Source: Erythroxylum novogranatense
Taxonomy: Eukaryota > Streptophyta > Magnoliopsida > Malpighiales > Erythroxylaceae
Length of the DNA stretch: 64,000 nt
Direction of reading: 5' to 3'
NCBI GenBank assembly: GCA_029891385.1
Contig: CM057233.1
Coordinates: forward strand, 50,422,063 to 50,486,062
Below, piece by piece: positions 1 through 11,142 of the stretch (position 1 is the first letter of the stretch; every line of letters starts with the position of its first letter). A model generated the notes under the pieces. That model saw nothing but the letters and a program-made list of their open reading frames with translations, did no database searches and had not been told where the DNA came from. The translations under genes were made by a program, and so were the position numbers.

Positions 1-481
1 TATGCTTTCCCGTGTTGCCTAAGTCATTTATAATTTCGCAAAACGGTCAAGCATTATAGAAATTGACTCACCTTCCTTCATTACGAACATCTCATAGTCG
101 TGGAGAAGCATGTTGATTTTTGTCTCCCGAACTTGATTTGTCCCTTCATGAGTGACTCGAAGTCTCTCCCACATTTCCTTGGCAAGGTGCAAGAACTTAC
201 CCGGTTTCTTTCCTCAACCGTTAATGCACATATATCGCCTTCATAGCTTTGGCGTTGATGTAAGCTTGCTTCCAATCGTTATCATCATACTCCATTTCGC
301 TTTCAACTCACCATTTTCTTTTAGAGGAGCTTGAAGTCCAAGATAATGATCTTTCAATATTCAACTCCTCACTTATAATGTGGTATTTCATAGGATTTTT
401 CCACGAAGAATAGTTAGAGCCATTAAACAAAGGAGGTCGGTTATTAGTATTACCTTCTTCCGCTAGGTTGTTGTGTGCCAT
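1..481 (-). pseudogene. Copia element T gag, N-terminal part, broken
   Basis: Minus-strand gag of a Ty1/copia element, starting at an ATG at 481-479 just inside the LTR and PBS. The N-terminus reads MAHNNLAEEG and is followed by RPPLFNGSNYSSWKNPMKYHI, the usual start of a UBN2/DUF4219-type copia gag, a capsid-forming RNA-packaging protein. Further left (about 200-60) another frame carries the downstream UBN2 segment, with words such as LHDYEMFVMKEGESI. The two parts are in different frames, so at least one frameshift separates them. The rest of the element lies left of the window. Gag identity is fairly sure; the copia lineage (Tork-like) is inferred from LTR style only. Confidence 0.8.
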
Positions 482-492
482 CCTGATACTTA

Positions 493-505
493 CGCTCGAT
501 ACCAA
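493..505 (-). other. Primer-binding site of element T
   Basis: On the minus strand, directly after the LTR end, stands TTGGTATCGAGCG. It resembles the plant initiator-Met tRNA PBS (TGGTATCAGAGC) with one base missing. This fixes the LTR/internal boundary and shows that 507-1565 is the 5' LTR. Confidence 0.7.
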
Positions 506-506
506 T

Positions 507-1565
507 TGTAAGTGATCTAGAAGGGGTTGAATAGATCTTAAAATTCTTTGAAAATTTCTACAAGAAAATCAGAAGTTAAACACACAAAATAATTTAAATA
601 AACTTAAATGAAATAGTATAGGAAGAAGATCAAACACTCGCTTTTATAGAGGTTCGGTCTTTAAGACCTACGCCCTCTACCTAAGCTCCCACTTAGGATT
701 TTGCCAATCACTTTATTTGCACACTTTGTAGTTGAGTGTGAACTTTTACAACTTCACTTGAATTCCGGCTCAAGCAACCTTTACACACGATTTGTATTAC
801 GGCACAAATCCTACCTCACGTGACCTTTCCTCTAGCCACTCAATTTTAACAACACAATGTAAAAATTGAAGAACAAATGCTCAAGGTAATTTGTAACAAT
901 ATAAGAGCAATAATGAGCAATGTGAAGCAATAAGAGAGTATTTGAGCTTATAGAACTTATATATCATCTCCTTGCTTCATCCTCTATTTATAGTCAAAGA
1001 AATATAGCTGTTGGAGCTCTTCTTGCCGTTGCTTGATTTGATATAGTCGTTGCTTGATCTTCTCCATTCCATTTTTAGCAAATTGGACCGTTGGAGCTGA
1101 ATCGTGCTTCAATAAGTCGATTTGTCGAATACATAAGTCGACTTGTTTCAACCATTTACGTAAAACATGTACCTCCGCTCTCTAATAAGTCGACTTGTTA
1201 TGTATAAGTCGACTTGTTTCCCTCGATAAGTCGACTTGTTTCTCCCGATAAGTCGACTTGTTTGCTATAAGTCGACTTGTCTGAGTTCATCTTCATATGT
1301 AAGCCATCTTGTAATGTGTAAGTCGACTTGTTTAGCCTTCAATAGTAACATTCGCTCAAATCCTCTAGAATCTTCATATTTTATGCCACTTATACTTAGA
1401 ATGAACCCGCTTTCTTGATTTTCAATAATTAAACATTTGCTCATCTTGTTTTGCATGATTCTTTCCTCGAGTAACACCTGAAAATAATTTCTTAACTAAT
1501 TCTAGATATTTTATTATTATCAAAACATAAAGGGATTTAATTTGTCTACCACCATTGGTCCAACA
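507..1565 (-). mobile_element. 5' LTR of copia element T
   Basis: About 1.06 kb. On the minus strand it starts TGTTGGACCAATGG at 1565 and ends with CACTTACA at 507, so it has TG...CA ends, and it is followed by a PBS and gag. It interrupts an f1-family LTR: the sequence resuming at 1566 (GGATGTTCTATTC) matches the f1 LTR at about 8783. The 5 bp GGATG at 1566-1570 should be half of a target-site duplication whose partner lies left of the window. It contains an array of a 10-bp palindrome at 1111-1333. Confidence 0.82.
1111..1333. repeat. Array of the palindrome AAGTCGACTT in the T LTR
   Basis: The perfect dyad AAGTCGACTT occurs seven times in about 220 bp (near 1135, 1184, 1206, 1228, 1249, 1269 and 1320), plus a variant at 1113. 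Most copies are written TAAGTCGACTTGTTT. Spacing is irregular (roughly 20-50 bp) and the spacers differ, so this is a motif array rather than a simple tandem repeat. The same dyad recurs in the leader of the unrelated copia element B. Confidence 0.9.
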
Positions 1566-2923
1566 GGATGTTCTATTCTAATGTCAGTGATAATCTCATC
1601 ATGGCAATGGTGCAAATATCCTTAGACTTGAGGTGCTCAAGGATATCTTGGATACTGATTCTGTGCTTTGACTCCATTCCTTGTTGCCTTACAGAGGTCA
1701 CTCATAGGGTGGTGATTGGGTACAGCTTGAGGTATTCGAAGATAATTGAGTAGCCAATAGAGGATTCACCACTTCTGTGATAGCAAAAGATGATACCCAT
1801 GGCCTCTTGTCAGGGTCATTACTTGGAAGTCTGTGGCCGGAGCATATATGTCATGAAGAATGTCTTCATTGACATATTAAGTAATGAGTCCCAGGATAAG
1901 AACTGATATCACTTGGACTAGATTTGACATAGTCAGTCTAGTAAAGAGTTGACACTTTGCCCATACTCATAACCAAGTGGGGTATAGCATGGTGAAAGGA
2001 CGAATTGCACGGTAATTGTCTATGGAAAGGTTCGTGATATGGTTCATGATGAATACATGTTCATTCGTCAAACCAATTACTTTCCAGTCAATTGGGGGTC
2101 ATGATGTGTTGCTAGATACCGCTCATGACTTGCTCAGATTAAGTGTTAATCTAAGTGGCCAACATAACCGGGAACCTAATGGGTCACACGCATAAGAGTG
2201 TCTCGGAGAATTCGTAAAATAGTTTTGGACAGAGATCCAATAAATGGAGAGCAATGGAATTAAATGGATCCCGATGAGATCGAGATATGTCCCGATGAGA
2301 TAGCGATATCGATATTGCTGAAAAACGTTTCCGGTGGTTTTTCCATACCGGGACCCGGTTGGACCGACCCCAGTGTGACTGGACCACTTCAGCATTAATA
2401 TATATATATATATTATTTATTAATTAAAGAATTAATATATATATATATATATATATAAGACTAACGTGGAAAGGGAGAAGAAGCTTCTCCTTTATGCTTA
2501 GTCATTAGTTGTATTAAAGGACTAAAGACAAAAATAGCAAGAGGATGAAGTGGATGGTCGTTGGCTTTGCATAGAAATAGAAGAAGAAAGGTTTTGAAAA
2601 ACCTAAGAGATTTGATCTCTCATCCATCGATCATCAAGCTTTCTCTTCCTCTTCAAGTTCTTCTCCATCGTTTCTCAAGCTCTCCAAGGAAAAAGGTAAT
2701 AGCTAGCACTCTTTAATTTTTTCTAGCTATTCCCGGGTCAAAGGGTTTGTCCCAGTTAGGTTTTCCGATCTCTGCGTGGATACCGTTAGAGACGGTCTCC
2801 TTTGGCCGTTATGGTTTGAGTTTGTTGTATAGACACATGGATCCTGGCTTTCGGGAAGGTCCCGGAACAAAAATTTTATTTTTCGACGTGGGCATGTGAT
2901 GCTCACACCGGGATTTTCCTACA
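1566..2923 (+). mobile_element. 5' LTR of copia A, left end missing
   Basis: It matches the element's 3' LTR from about 8783 to 10208. It ends CCGGGATTTTCCTACA and is followed at once by a PBS. It contains AT-dinucleotide tracts near 2396-2415 and 2436-2456 in the same place as the other f1 LTRs. Seven f1 LTR copies occur in the window: this one and those at 8365, 10560, 17520, 28528, 43606 and 62773. Confidence 0.88.
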
Positions 2924-2924
2924 G

Positions 2925-2940
2925 TGGTATCAGAGCCACT
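2925..2940 (+). other. Primer-binding site of copia A
   Basis: TGGTATCAGAGCCACT one base after the LTR end is the standard initiator-Met tRNA PBS of plant copia elements. It establishes the plus orientation of A. Confidence 0.92.
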
Positions 2941-4020
2941 TGTGTCGTATATAACGAAGAAATCATGACTAGGTCGGAGTTGCCTATTGCTTGTGACGAT
3001 GATGCATATTGTAAATGTTAATTTCGAATTCAGTGTAGAAATATTGTTTTCAAAATTTTCTTACCCAGATATGTTCACAAGATGTTGTTGCATATGTCTG
3101 TGGAAGCTTGGAATTTATCAATGTGATTTGATATGGTTTTGCTAATTTATTCCCTAATGTTCTGGTTGCTGTGTTTGTGCACATTCAATGAACAGGCATG
3201 CTTGTAAATTCGAGAATAAATTGTAGAAATTTTTTTTTTCTGATTTTCTTTCACCGAAATGTCTCTAAGATGTTTATAAATGTCTATGAGAATGAAAAAA
3301 TGTTTTTGAGGTGATTTACTATTTATTGGAGAATTTATTGTGTGCTTCTGGGAATAACTATGTTGAGGAACACAGATTCTACATTGGCTTTGTTGTTGAG
3401 GTTGTTGAGTTTTTGATGGAAATAAATCCTAAACAAATTCATGGAGCATGTTGTGAACATGGTTTAACCTCTGTAATTTTCTCAGAATTTATTGAAATTG
3501 TTTCAATGAGTTTTTCAAGCAAAACACAGAGCTTGGCAGTTTTGAGAAAGTTGTTGGAGCTGTTTTTTTTTCCAATGCCTTGGATCATTTTTAATGTGAT
3601 TAAAAATGTGTTATATTGATGTTGTATGCTTTCCAAATTGAATTTCTTGAAATTGGGTTCCCAAAAATATTCGGATGTCAAATATGTCACATTAGCGTGT
3701 CGTTAGTGTATTTCATTGTCCTGATTGTTTTGGCCGTCACAATTTTGTGACCAGTGCCGAAGTAATCTTGACGAAATGTAGACTAGCTAGAGATACTTAG
3801 GGTGATAGTTTGATATTCTCAAATTATTTGGAAATCTAAATGAATAAGAGTGTATTCATCAATGTCAAGTTTTTCATGTATAGTTTGACTATATATGGTA
3901 AGCATGGAACAATGAAAGTGTTTCATTGGTACATCATAATAAAGGATATTACACTTGGTATTGTGAATTTGAACTACACGAATTGAGAAATTAGCCAATT
4001 AGAGAGCATGCCAGTATATG

Positions 4021-4236
4021 TTCCAGTCGACTAGCACATGCACCAGTCGACTGGCACATGGACCAGTCGACTGATACATGCACCAGTCGACTGGCTCGTG
4101 CACAGTAATCCATAGTAGTCGACTGGAACATGCACCAGTTGACTAGTTTGTGCACAGTAATCCATAGTAGTCGACTAGCACATGTACCAATGATCAAGAT
4201 ATGCACCAATGACTAGCACATGCACCAGTCGACTAC
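4021..4236. repeat. Array of CAGTCGACTG/TAGTCGACTA-type palindromes in A leader
   Basis: The core AGTCGACT occurs seven times in about 215 bp, plus variants (GTTGAC, AATGAC). Three copies are the perfect 10-bp dyad CAGTCGACTG, and most spacers resemble GCACATGCAC. The array lies at the same place in the leader as the AAGTCGACTT array of element B, but the bases flanking the shared GTCGAC core differ on both sides, so dyad symmetry is kept. Confidence 0.9.
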
Positions 4237-4670
4237 AACATGAAAAAGGTAGGATGATGGATGATTTTAGGTATAGATTCAATGTGATTGATGAATTGCC
4301 CTAAATCATTCCATATAGTCATGGTGACTATAATCCTACGGCTTGGAGGAGAAGAAGATGAGACCTGAAAACCCTCACACATCATATGAAACTAACGCCT
4401 TCCATTAATATGGGGAGAACCAGAGTTCTTATAGAGTTGGGTTGTTGGGTAAACCCAAGCTCACTCTATACAGATATGTTCGAACCATGAAAATAAGTTT
4501 TTCAGATTAATGGGTCGGTTCTCACTAGAAGCATTGATTTGTTGAGTAAACTCAAGGTCAACGTGGACAGAGGCGAAATTGGGTAGTGTACATCAGATGT
4601 ACGCGCATCAAGAGTTGATAACCCAATGTGTGTGCATACATCACGAGTTGATAGCACTAGTCGATAGTTG

Positions 4671-4850
4671 CATCTATGAAGCAAATGGTATGACCGATAC
4701 CTGCCGATAGATCTAAGGTGGCTTGTTGGATAAACCCAAGGTCATTTTAGTAATGTCAGATATCTATGATGCAATTGGTATGACCGATACCTACCGATTG
4801 ACCTAAGGTGGCTTATTGGGTAAACCCATGGTCATTTTAGTAATGTCAGA
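4671..4850 (+). repeat. Two 90-bp tandem units in copia A leader
   Basis: Units 4671-4760 and 4761-4850 share GGTATGACCGATACC, CTAAGGTGGCTT, AAACCCA and GGTCATTTTAGTAATGTCAG in the same order. The same duplicated block is present in the leader of copia B at about 26565-26745 (opposite strand), so the duplication predates the split of the two copies. Confidence 0.85.
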
Positions 4851-4983
4851 TATCGACCCACTAGGATATTTTTTCATAATGTTTCTTGGATTCGTACTGA
4901 GGGTTATGGATTCTTTAAGACTAGTCGGAGCCATATGCATGTCATGCAAGTCCTTATGATCATGCATGTAATTCTATTTTCAC

Positions 4984-5637
4984 ATTGACTCATGTTGCTT
5001 CTGCAGCTCTGGTGACATAGATGTGAGCATAATGCAGGTAGCTATGTCACTGTCTTTAAGATGCTTACGATATGCTTTCTGATCCTCATCAGAAGCATCA
5101 GCAGCAGGTGGATCAGGAAGTGGAACATCTAGGACATATCCCAGTTCCTCAGACCTGAGAACAATTCTTAGATTTCTCAGTCAATCTAGAAAGTTGGGTC
5201 CAGTTAACTTGTTCTTCTTGGCTACACTTCCTTTCAGTTTTTTAGACCTTTTCTTCTTCAGCTTCTTTTTCTTTGAACCAGAAGAAGAGTCCACCATAAG
5301 CACTTGCTTGCTATCCTTCTTGATAGCTTGCTCTCATTGTCTCGAAAGCAGATTGATCAACTCGTGGATTGTCATGGATATTTGGTTCATTCGATAGTTT
5401 AACACAAACTCAATAACTATCGACATCCAACCGTAATTAAGTCAACACTTAATTCATAATCCATAACAAAACCAAAGACAGCTAATCTCTCAATATACCC
5501 ATTCATCTTCAAGCAGATCTCGCACCGCAGATGAACCCGAGTCATCTTAGTAGTGAAGAGTAGCCTCGGGTCTCGAACCTTTCAGATTGAGCTTGCTCAT
5601 CAAGCAGTTCCTAAGATGAAACACTATGGTATTAGCA
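4984..5637 (-). pseudogene. Inverted and permuted gag of copia A
   Basis: Inside a plus-strand element this gag lies on the minus strand. Compared with gag of copia B, 4984-5203 matches the N-terminal segment (B about 26139-26357) and 5204-5637 matches the middle to nucleocapsid segment (B about 25697-26135). The two halves are therefore in swapped order, like a circular permutation. Recognisable words are KLTGPNF near 5200-5180 and the lysine-rich pre-zinc-knuckle run near 5290-5210; the zinc knuckle itself is missing. Non-functional. Confidence 0.82.
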
Positions 5638-5710
5638 TCCATAGTGTTTCATCTTAGGAGCCGTTGATGAGCAAGCTCGGTCTGAAAGGTTCGAGACCTC
5701 GAGGCTACTC
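5558..5710. repeat. Near-perfect hairpin at the gag inversion junction
   Basis: Left arm 5558-5630 and right arm 5638-5710, about 73 bp each, are near-identical in inverted orientation around a loop of about 7 bp. Both arms are gag sequence (compare B about 26040-26110). The loop marks the point where homology to f1 gag switches from the minus strand (left) to the plus strand (right). Confidence 0.92.
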
Positions 5711-6675
5711 TAAACGAGATAATTTAAAGTCAACTTACTTATGGCATTGTCGCCTTGGCCATATAAATGAGAGATGCATAGCTAAGCTCCATAAGAGTGG
5801 TAGTTTAGGGTCATTTGATTATGAATCATATGACACATGTGAATCTTGTTTATTAGGCAAGATGACTAAATTACCCTTTAAGGAAAGGGTGAACGAATGA
5901 TCGAGTATTAGACCTAATACATTCGGATGTATGTGGCTGATGTCCGTCCATGCCGAAGTGGTTGTCTTTACTTCATTACCTTTATCGATGATTATTCTCG
6001 TTATGGGTACCAGATTCGATGAGATACAAATCAAGCATTTGAAAAGTTCAAACAATTCAGAAATGAAGTAGAAAACCAACTTGGGAAAAGTATTAAGACA
6101 TTACGATCAGATCGTGGTGGGGAATACTTAGACCAACAGTTTTTGGATTATCTCAGAGATAATGGGATTTTATCTCAATGGACTCCTCCGTACACACCAC
6201 AACATAATGGTGTGGACGAAAGGAGAAATCGAACCTTGTTAGACATGGTACGATCAATGATGGGCTTTGCAAAGTTACCAAAATCCTTTTGGGGGTATGC
6301 ACTCGAGACAGCTGTTTACTTGTTAAACAGAGTTCCATCAAAGACAGTTGATGTTACTCCATATGAGATGTGGACTAACAAAAGACCCTATCTTACTCAT
6401 TTGAAAGTTTGGGGTTGTCCTACTTATGTGAAGCGGACACAGTTAGATAAACTTGATGCAAAGTCTGACAAGTGTTTGTTCGTAGGATATCCTAAAGAAA
6501 CAATGGGATATCAATTCTACCTTGCTGAGGAACAAAAGGTGTTTGTTTTGAAGCATGCTGTCTTTTTAGAGAAAGAGTTTCTTTTACAAGAAGACAGTGG
6601 GAGAAAATTGAACTCAAGAAGTTCAAGATGCTCGAACAGACGCAGATCAATCGCTCAACTCAAACTGTGACTCAT
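5711..6675 (+). pseudogene. Copia A GAG-pre-integrase and integrase, broken
   Basis: Starts abruptly after the hairpin; gag C-terminus and protease are missing. The HHCC zinc finger is visible (YLWHCRLGHINE ... YDTCESCLLGK, about 5735-5865). After a frameshift near 5900 the core follows, with RSDRGGEYLDQQF near 6110 and QHNGVDERRNRTLLD near 6200-6245, consistent with the second Asp and Glu of the DDE triad. It continues through the conserved MWTNKRPYLTHLKVWGCP segment to about 6670. Integrase would have inserted the element cDNA; this copy has frameshifts and is dead. Confidence 0.88.
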
Positions 6676-7965
6676 ACAGATGAAGTAATTCCAACCTTCT
6701 ACAACACACAAAGTTCGAGGGTCACGAGGATACGCCTGTTCACGAGAGATATGGATTTCGTGAATGAACAGAATGACGATTGCTCACGTAAGATAATGAG
6801 CCTACCACCTATGAAGAGGTTACAAGAGTTCGAGTCCGAGAAATGGCTTCATGCCATGCAGCTGAAATGGATTCCATGTATGAAAACCAAGTATGGACTT
6901 TGGTTGAGGCACTCAAGGAATCAAACCCATAGGTGTAAATGGGTTTCAAAAGAAAATCGACATGGATGGTAATGTGATTACCTATAAAGCAAGACTTGTG
7001 GCTAAAGGTTTTCGTCAAAGACAAGGAGTTGACTACTACGAGATCTGTCACCCAAAGAGCAATGCTTAAATCCATTAGAATACTCCTAGCCATTGCCACT
7101 CATTATGATTATGAGATATGGCAATGGATGTGACAGACTTTCCTAAGTGGAAATCTAATGAGGATGTGTATATGACACAACCCGAGGCTTCACCTCCTAT
7201 GATGGCGAAAAGGTATGCAAGCTTCAAATCCATCTATGGATTGAAACAAGCATCCAGGAGTTGGAATATCCGTTTGATGAGGTAATCAAAGAGTTTGGTT
7301 TCTCACAAAATCCGGATGAACACTGTGTGTATAAGAAGGTTAATGGGACTGCAATCGTATTCCTTGTACTATATGTAGATGAAATATTATTGTTAGGAAA
7401 CGATGTCTCTATGCTACAATCGGTGAAGATTTGGTTGTCCAAACAATTTGCCATGAAAGACCTTGGTGAAGCAACTTATATCCTTGGGATAAAGATCTAT
7501 AGACATAGATCAAAAAGGTTGCTTGGTCTTTCACAATCAACGTACATAGAAAAGATGCTAAAAAGGTTTAGCATGGAGCAATCCAAGAGAGGCTACCTTC
7601 CCGTGATTCATGGGATAACACTCTCGAAATCTATGTGTCCTAAGACACAAGATGAGAGGATGCACATGAGTATAATCCCGTATGCATCTGCGGTAGGATC
7701 TATCATGTATGCAATGCTATGTACGAGACCCGATGTATCATATGCTCTAAGTGTTACGAGCAGATACCAATCGGATCCTGGTGAGGGTCACTGGGTGGCT
7801 GTCAAGAATATCCTCAAGTACTTGCGAAGGACTAAGGATGTTTTCTTGATATATGGAGATGGAGATCTCAAAGTGAGCGGGTATACAGATGCCGCTTTCA
7901 ATGATAAGGATGATTCCAAATCCCAACAAAGTTACGATTCACACCGAATGGCGGGCGATTAGTTG
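6676..7965 (+). pseudogene. Copia A reverse transcriptase, broken
   Basis: RT of the TNT1 type in several frames, with deletions near 7020-7140. Words seen include SEKWLHAMQLKW, YKARLVAKGFRQRQGVDY, SIYGLKQASRSWN and, in the ORF 7261-7962, VLYVDEILLLGND, LGEATYILGIKIYRHRSKRLLGLSQ and GSIMYAMLCTRPDVSYALS. The catalytic YVDD box reads YVDE, so one of the two metal-binding aspartates is lost; element B keeps YVDD. Together with the frameshifts this makes the copy inactive. Confidence 0.9.
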
Positions 7966-8340
7966 GAAGAGTTCCAAACAAGAGACAACTGCCGATTCAA
8001 CGATCGAGGCGAGTATATTGCCGCTTGTATAAAGAAAGGAAGCAGTTTAGATCAAAAGGTTCATTACTGAACTTGGTGTGGTTCCTAGCTGTGATGGGCC
8101 CATGCAGTTGTATTGTGATAACAATGGGGCTATTGCGTAGGCGAAAGAACCAAGGTCTCATCAACGATCCAAACACGTACTCCGCAGATATCATTTGATC
8201 AGGGAGATCATAGGACGAGGTGATGTCCAGATAGAGAGAATTCCCACCGAGCAGAATATTGCTGATCCGTTGACAAAGCCATTATCACAAAAGAGTTTTG
8301 ATTCTCGTGTACTTGCCTATGGTATTAGATATCAAGGCGA
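7850..8340 (+). pseudogene. Copia A RNase H, broken
   Basis: Copia-type RNase H following RT: YGDGDLKVSGYTDAAFNDKDD at about 7850-7915, a decayed TTADSTIEA-like stretch near 7985, a stop in the NNGAI segment near 8130, then YHLIREIIGRGDVQIERIPT and ADPLTKPLSQKSFD at about 8187-8300. It ends just before the PPT. RNase H removes the RNA template during cDNA synthesis. Confidence 0.85.
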
Positions 8341-8352
8341 TTGGCTTTACGT

Positions 8353-8364
8353 CAAGTGGGAGAT
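8353..8364 (+). other. Polypurine tract of copia A
   Basis: CAAGTGGGAGAT directly precedes the TG of the 3' LTR. AGTGGGAGAT(TG) is the typical plant copia PPT and sets the LTR start at 8365. Confidence 0.88.
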
Positions 8365-10208
8365 TGTTAGAGTAGTGCCCTGAAGGCAATCGCCTTTAGC
8401 GCATTTTGTACAAAGTTGTGTACAAACTTTATGAATAAATAAAGAAAGGCATATTTCATTAATTTGATGTTCATTATTTATGAAGGGATATTGATCTATA
8501 AGAAAATTAATGAAGTCCATGATATATGACATAGCATGAAGGAAATTGTGATGTGATCATACTACTGAGATTCCTATCATGTGCAATTATGTCAAGATTC
8601 AAATTATCCCTAGTCATAGGATTACCGAGACCGGACATCGTAATCTGGAGAGACTAGTACATCTCAAGCTCCTTGATTTGATCAAGCAGCGGATCTCGTG
8701 TCGTAAATATGAGATATTTAGGGTCGAGATGTGGATGTTTACTAGAGGTAGTAAGTACATTGGATGACCTGCTATGAGATCATCACATGGATGTTCTATT
8801 CTAATGTCAGTGATAATCTCATCATAGCAATGGTGCAAGTATCCTTAGACTTAAAGTGCTCAAGGATATCTTGGATACTGATTCTATGCTTTGACTCCAT
8901 TCCTTGTTGCCTTACAGAGGTCGCTCATAGGGTGGTGATTGGGTACAGCTTGAGGTATTCGAAGATAATTGAGTAGCCAATAGAGGATTCACCACTTCGT
9001 GATAGCGAAGATGATACCCATGGCCTCTTGTCGGGTCATTACTTGGAAGTCTCAGAATCGAGCATATATGTCATGAAGAATGTCTTCATTGACATATTAA
9101 GTAATGAGTCCCGTGACAAGAACTGATATCATTTGACTAGATTTGACATAGTCGCCTAGTAAAGAGTTGACACTTGCCCATACTCATAACCAAGTGGGGT
9201 ATAGCATGGTGAAAGGACGAATTGCACGGTAATTGTCTATGGAAAGGTTCGTGATATGGTTTATGATGAATACATGTTCATTTGTCAAACCAATTACTTT
9301 CCGGTCAATTGGGGGTCATGATGTGTTGCTAGATACCGCTCATGACTTGCTCAAATTAAGTGTTAATCTAAGTGGCCAACATTACTGAGAACCTAATGGG
9401 TCACACGCATAAGAGTGTCTCAGAGAATTCGTAAAATAGTTTTGGACAGAGATCCAATAAATGGAGAGCAATGGAATTAAATGGATCCCGATGAGATCGA
9501 GATATGTCCCGATGAGATCGCGACATCGATATTGCTGAAAAACTTTTCCGATGGTTTTTCCATATCCGGACCCGGTAGGACCGTCCCCAGTGTGACTGGA
9601 CCACTTTAACATTAATATATATATATATATTATTAATTAATTAAAGAATTAATTAATATATATATATATAGCATCAGCGTGGAAGAGGGAGGAGATGAAG
9701 CTTGTCTTTACTTTATATATACATATATATATATATATAAGACTAACGTGGAAAGGGAGAAGAAGCTTCTCCTTTATGCTTAGTCATTAGTTGTATTAAA
9801 TGACTAAAGACAAAAATAGCAAGAGGATGAAGTGGATGGTCGTTGGCTTTGCATAGAAATAGAAGAAGAAAGGTTTTGAAAAACCTAAGAGATTTGATCT
9901 CTCATCCATCGATCATCAAGCTTTCTCTTTCTCTTTAAGTTCTTCTCCATCGTTTCTCAAGCTCTCCAAGGACAAAGGTAAGAGCTAGCACTCTTTAATT
10001 TTTTTTAGCTATTCCCGGGTCAAAGGGTTTGTCCCGGTTAGGTTTTCCGATCTCTGTGTGGATACCGTTAGAGACGGTCTCCTTTGGCCGTTATGGTTTG
10101 AGTTTGTTGTATAGACACATGGATCCTGGCTTTCGGGAAGGTCCCGGAACAAAAAATTTTATTTTCCGCATCGTGGGCATGTGATGCTCACACCGGGATT
10201 TTCCTACA
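8365..10208 (+). mobile_element. 3' LTR of copia A (complete f1 LTR, 1.84 kb)
   Basis: Starts TGTTAGAGTAGTGCCC and ends GGGATTTTCCTACA. It includes AT-dinucleotide tracts at about 9616-9632, 9657-9670 and 9718-9740 around a repeated CGTGGAA motif, so it is a little longer than the 5' copy there. Short ORFs of 60-75 aa recur in each f1 LTR, but they follow LTR sequence and are not genes. The right flank at 10209 is gypsy C coding sequence. Confidence 0.9.
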
Positions 10209-10559
10209 ACTAGTTGCAAGCAGAGCTTTAAATTTGAAGGCTAAGTATGATGCTCTAGAAGAATATTGGGAAAATATTTTTCATACTAGATGCAATGTAG
10301 GTGGGAAGCTGTGTAGTCTAGTTATTGATGGAGGTAGCTGTACTAATGTTGTTACCACTTATGGTGGAAAAACTTAGATTGTCATTATTGAAACACCCGA
10401 AACTGTACAGGCTACAGTGGCTTAATCATTGTGGCGAGGTGAAGGTGACTAAGCTGGTGGTTGTGCCATTTACTATTGGCAAGTATTCTGATGAGGTTTT
10501 ATATGATGTGATTCTGATAAAAGTAGGCCACATACTTTTGGGTCAACCTTGGGAGTATG
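10209..10559 (+). pseudogene. Gypsy C aspartic protease segment
   Basis: First visible block of gypsy element C. The frame reads NVGGKLCSLVIDGGSCTNVV, where the DGGS active-site motif is the form common in many plant gypsy proteases, and continues to FTIGKYSDEVLYDV and GHILLGQPWEY. Protease would cleave the Gag-Pol polyprotein. The left edge is copia A and the right edge is copia B. The same frame resumes at 30301 after copia B, confirming a clean insertion. A stop (TTAG near 10375) shows decay. Confidence 0.87.
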
Positions 10560-11078
10560 TGTAGGAAAATCCCAGTGTGTGCATGACATGCACACGGTCC
10601 GGAAAAACAAAAATTTTTTGTTCCGGGACCTTCCCGAAAGCCAGGATCCATGTGTCTCTATATCAAAGTCAAACCATAACGACCAAAGGAGACCGTCTCT
10701 AACGGTATCCACGCAGAGATCGGAGAACCTAAACGGGGCAAACCCTTTGACCCGGGAATAGCTAGAACAAGGCAGGGAGTGCTAGCTCTTACCTTGTTCT
10801 TGGAGAGCTTGGAAAAATGATGAAGGAGAAGCTTGGAGAAGATGAAGGAGAGTGATGATCGATGATGAAGGAGAGATCTTCCTTTTTCAACCTTAGGTTT
10901 TTTTTAAGAACACTTTCTTAAAACCCACGATCACTACTCTTCTAGCCATCTTTTTGCCATTTGTCTTTTATAATTTTAAGGACATTAAATGCAAAGATGG
11001 GGAAGCTTCCACGTTAGGCATTATATATATATATATATAAAGTTAAGATGATAAGCCTCCTTCCTCTCCTTCCACGTT

Positions 11079-11142
<64 letters not shown>

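Larger units (their letters stand above)
2941..4983 (+). other. Long untranslated leader of copia A
   Basis: Roughly 2 kb of AT-rich sequence between PBS and gag. It aligns throughout with the reverse-strand leader of copia B (28510 down to about 26402). It has no convincing ORF: short ORFs such as one at 3311-3619 lie in shared leader sequence and are not conserved as proteins. It contains a palindrome array (4021-4236) and two 90-bp tandem units (4671-4850). Sense-strand homology with B stops at about 4983, where an inverted gag block begins. Confidence 0.75.
1566..10208 (+). mobile_element. Copia element A (family f1), rearranged
   Basis: A plus-strand Ty1/copia element (TNT1-94-like pol). 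It has a partial 5' LTR (1566-2923), PBS, long leader, inverted and permuted gag, decayed IN-RT-RNase H, PPT and a complete 3' LTR (8365-10208). About the first 414 bp of the 5' LTR were displaced by insertion of element T. The 3' flank (ACTAG at 10209) is gypsy element C coding sequence, so A probably inserted in C; its left TSD copy would lie outside the window. Dead: many stops and a lost RT catalytic Asp. Confidence 0.85.

Noticed and set aside
1111..1333. Repeat-spacer appearance of GTCGAC arrays as possible CRISPR
   Set aside because: Repeats are only 10-16 bp palindromes with irregular spacers inside plant LTRs or leaders; there are no cas genes and the sequence is eukaryotic.
2123..2395. 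Recurrent 60-90-aa ORFs at equivalent places in several f1 LTRs (also 9382-9612, 29043-29255)
   Set aside because: They are conserved only because the LTR DNA is. They span AT tracts and lack a consistent start or end. No protein family is recognised.
3311..3619. 102-aa ORF in the copia A leader
   Set aside because: The collinear B leader (about 27870-28140) lacks an equivalent intact frame, and the protein is hydrophobic with no domain. Treated as leader sequence.
4984..5710. Simple autointegration of A cDNA as the cause of the gag inversion
   Set aside because: Autointegration would place LTR ends at the breakpoints. None are seen at 4984, 5203 or 5637, so another mechanism is needed.
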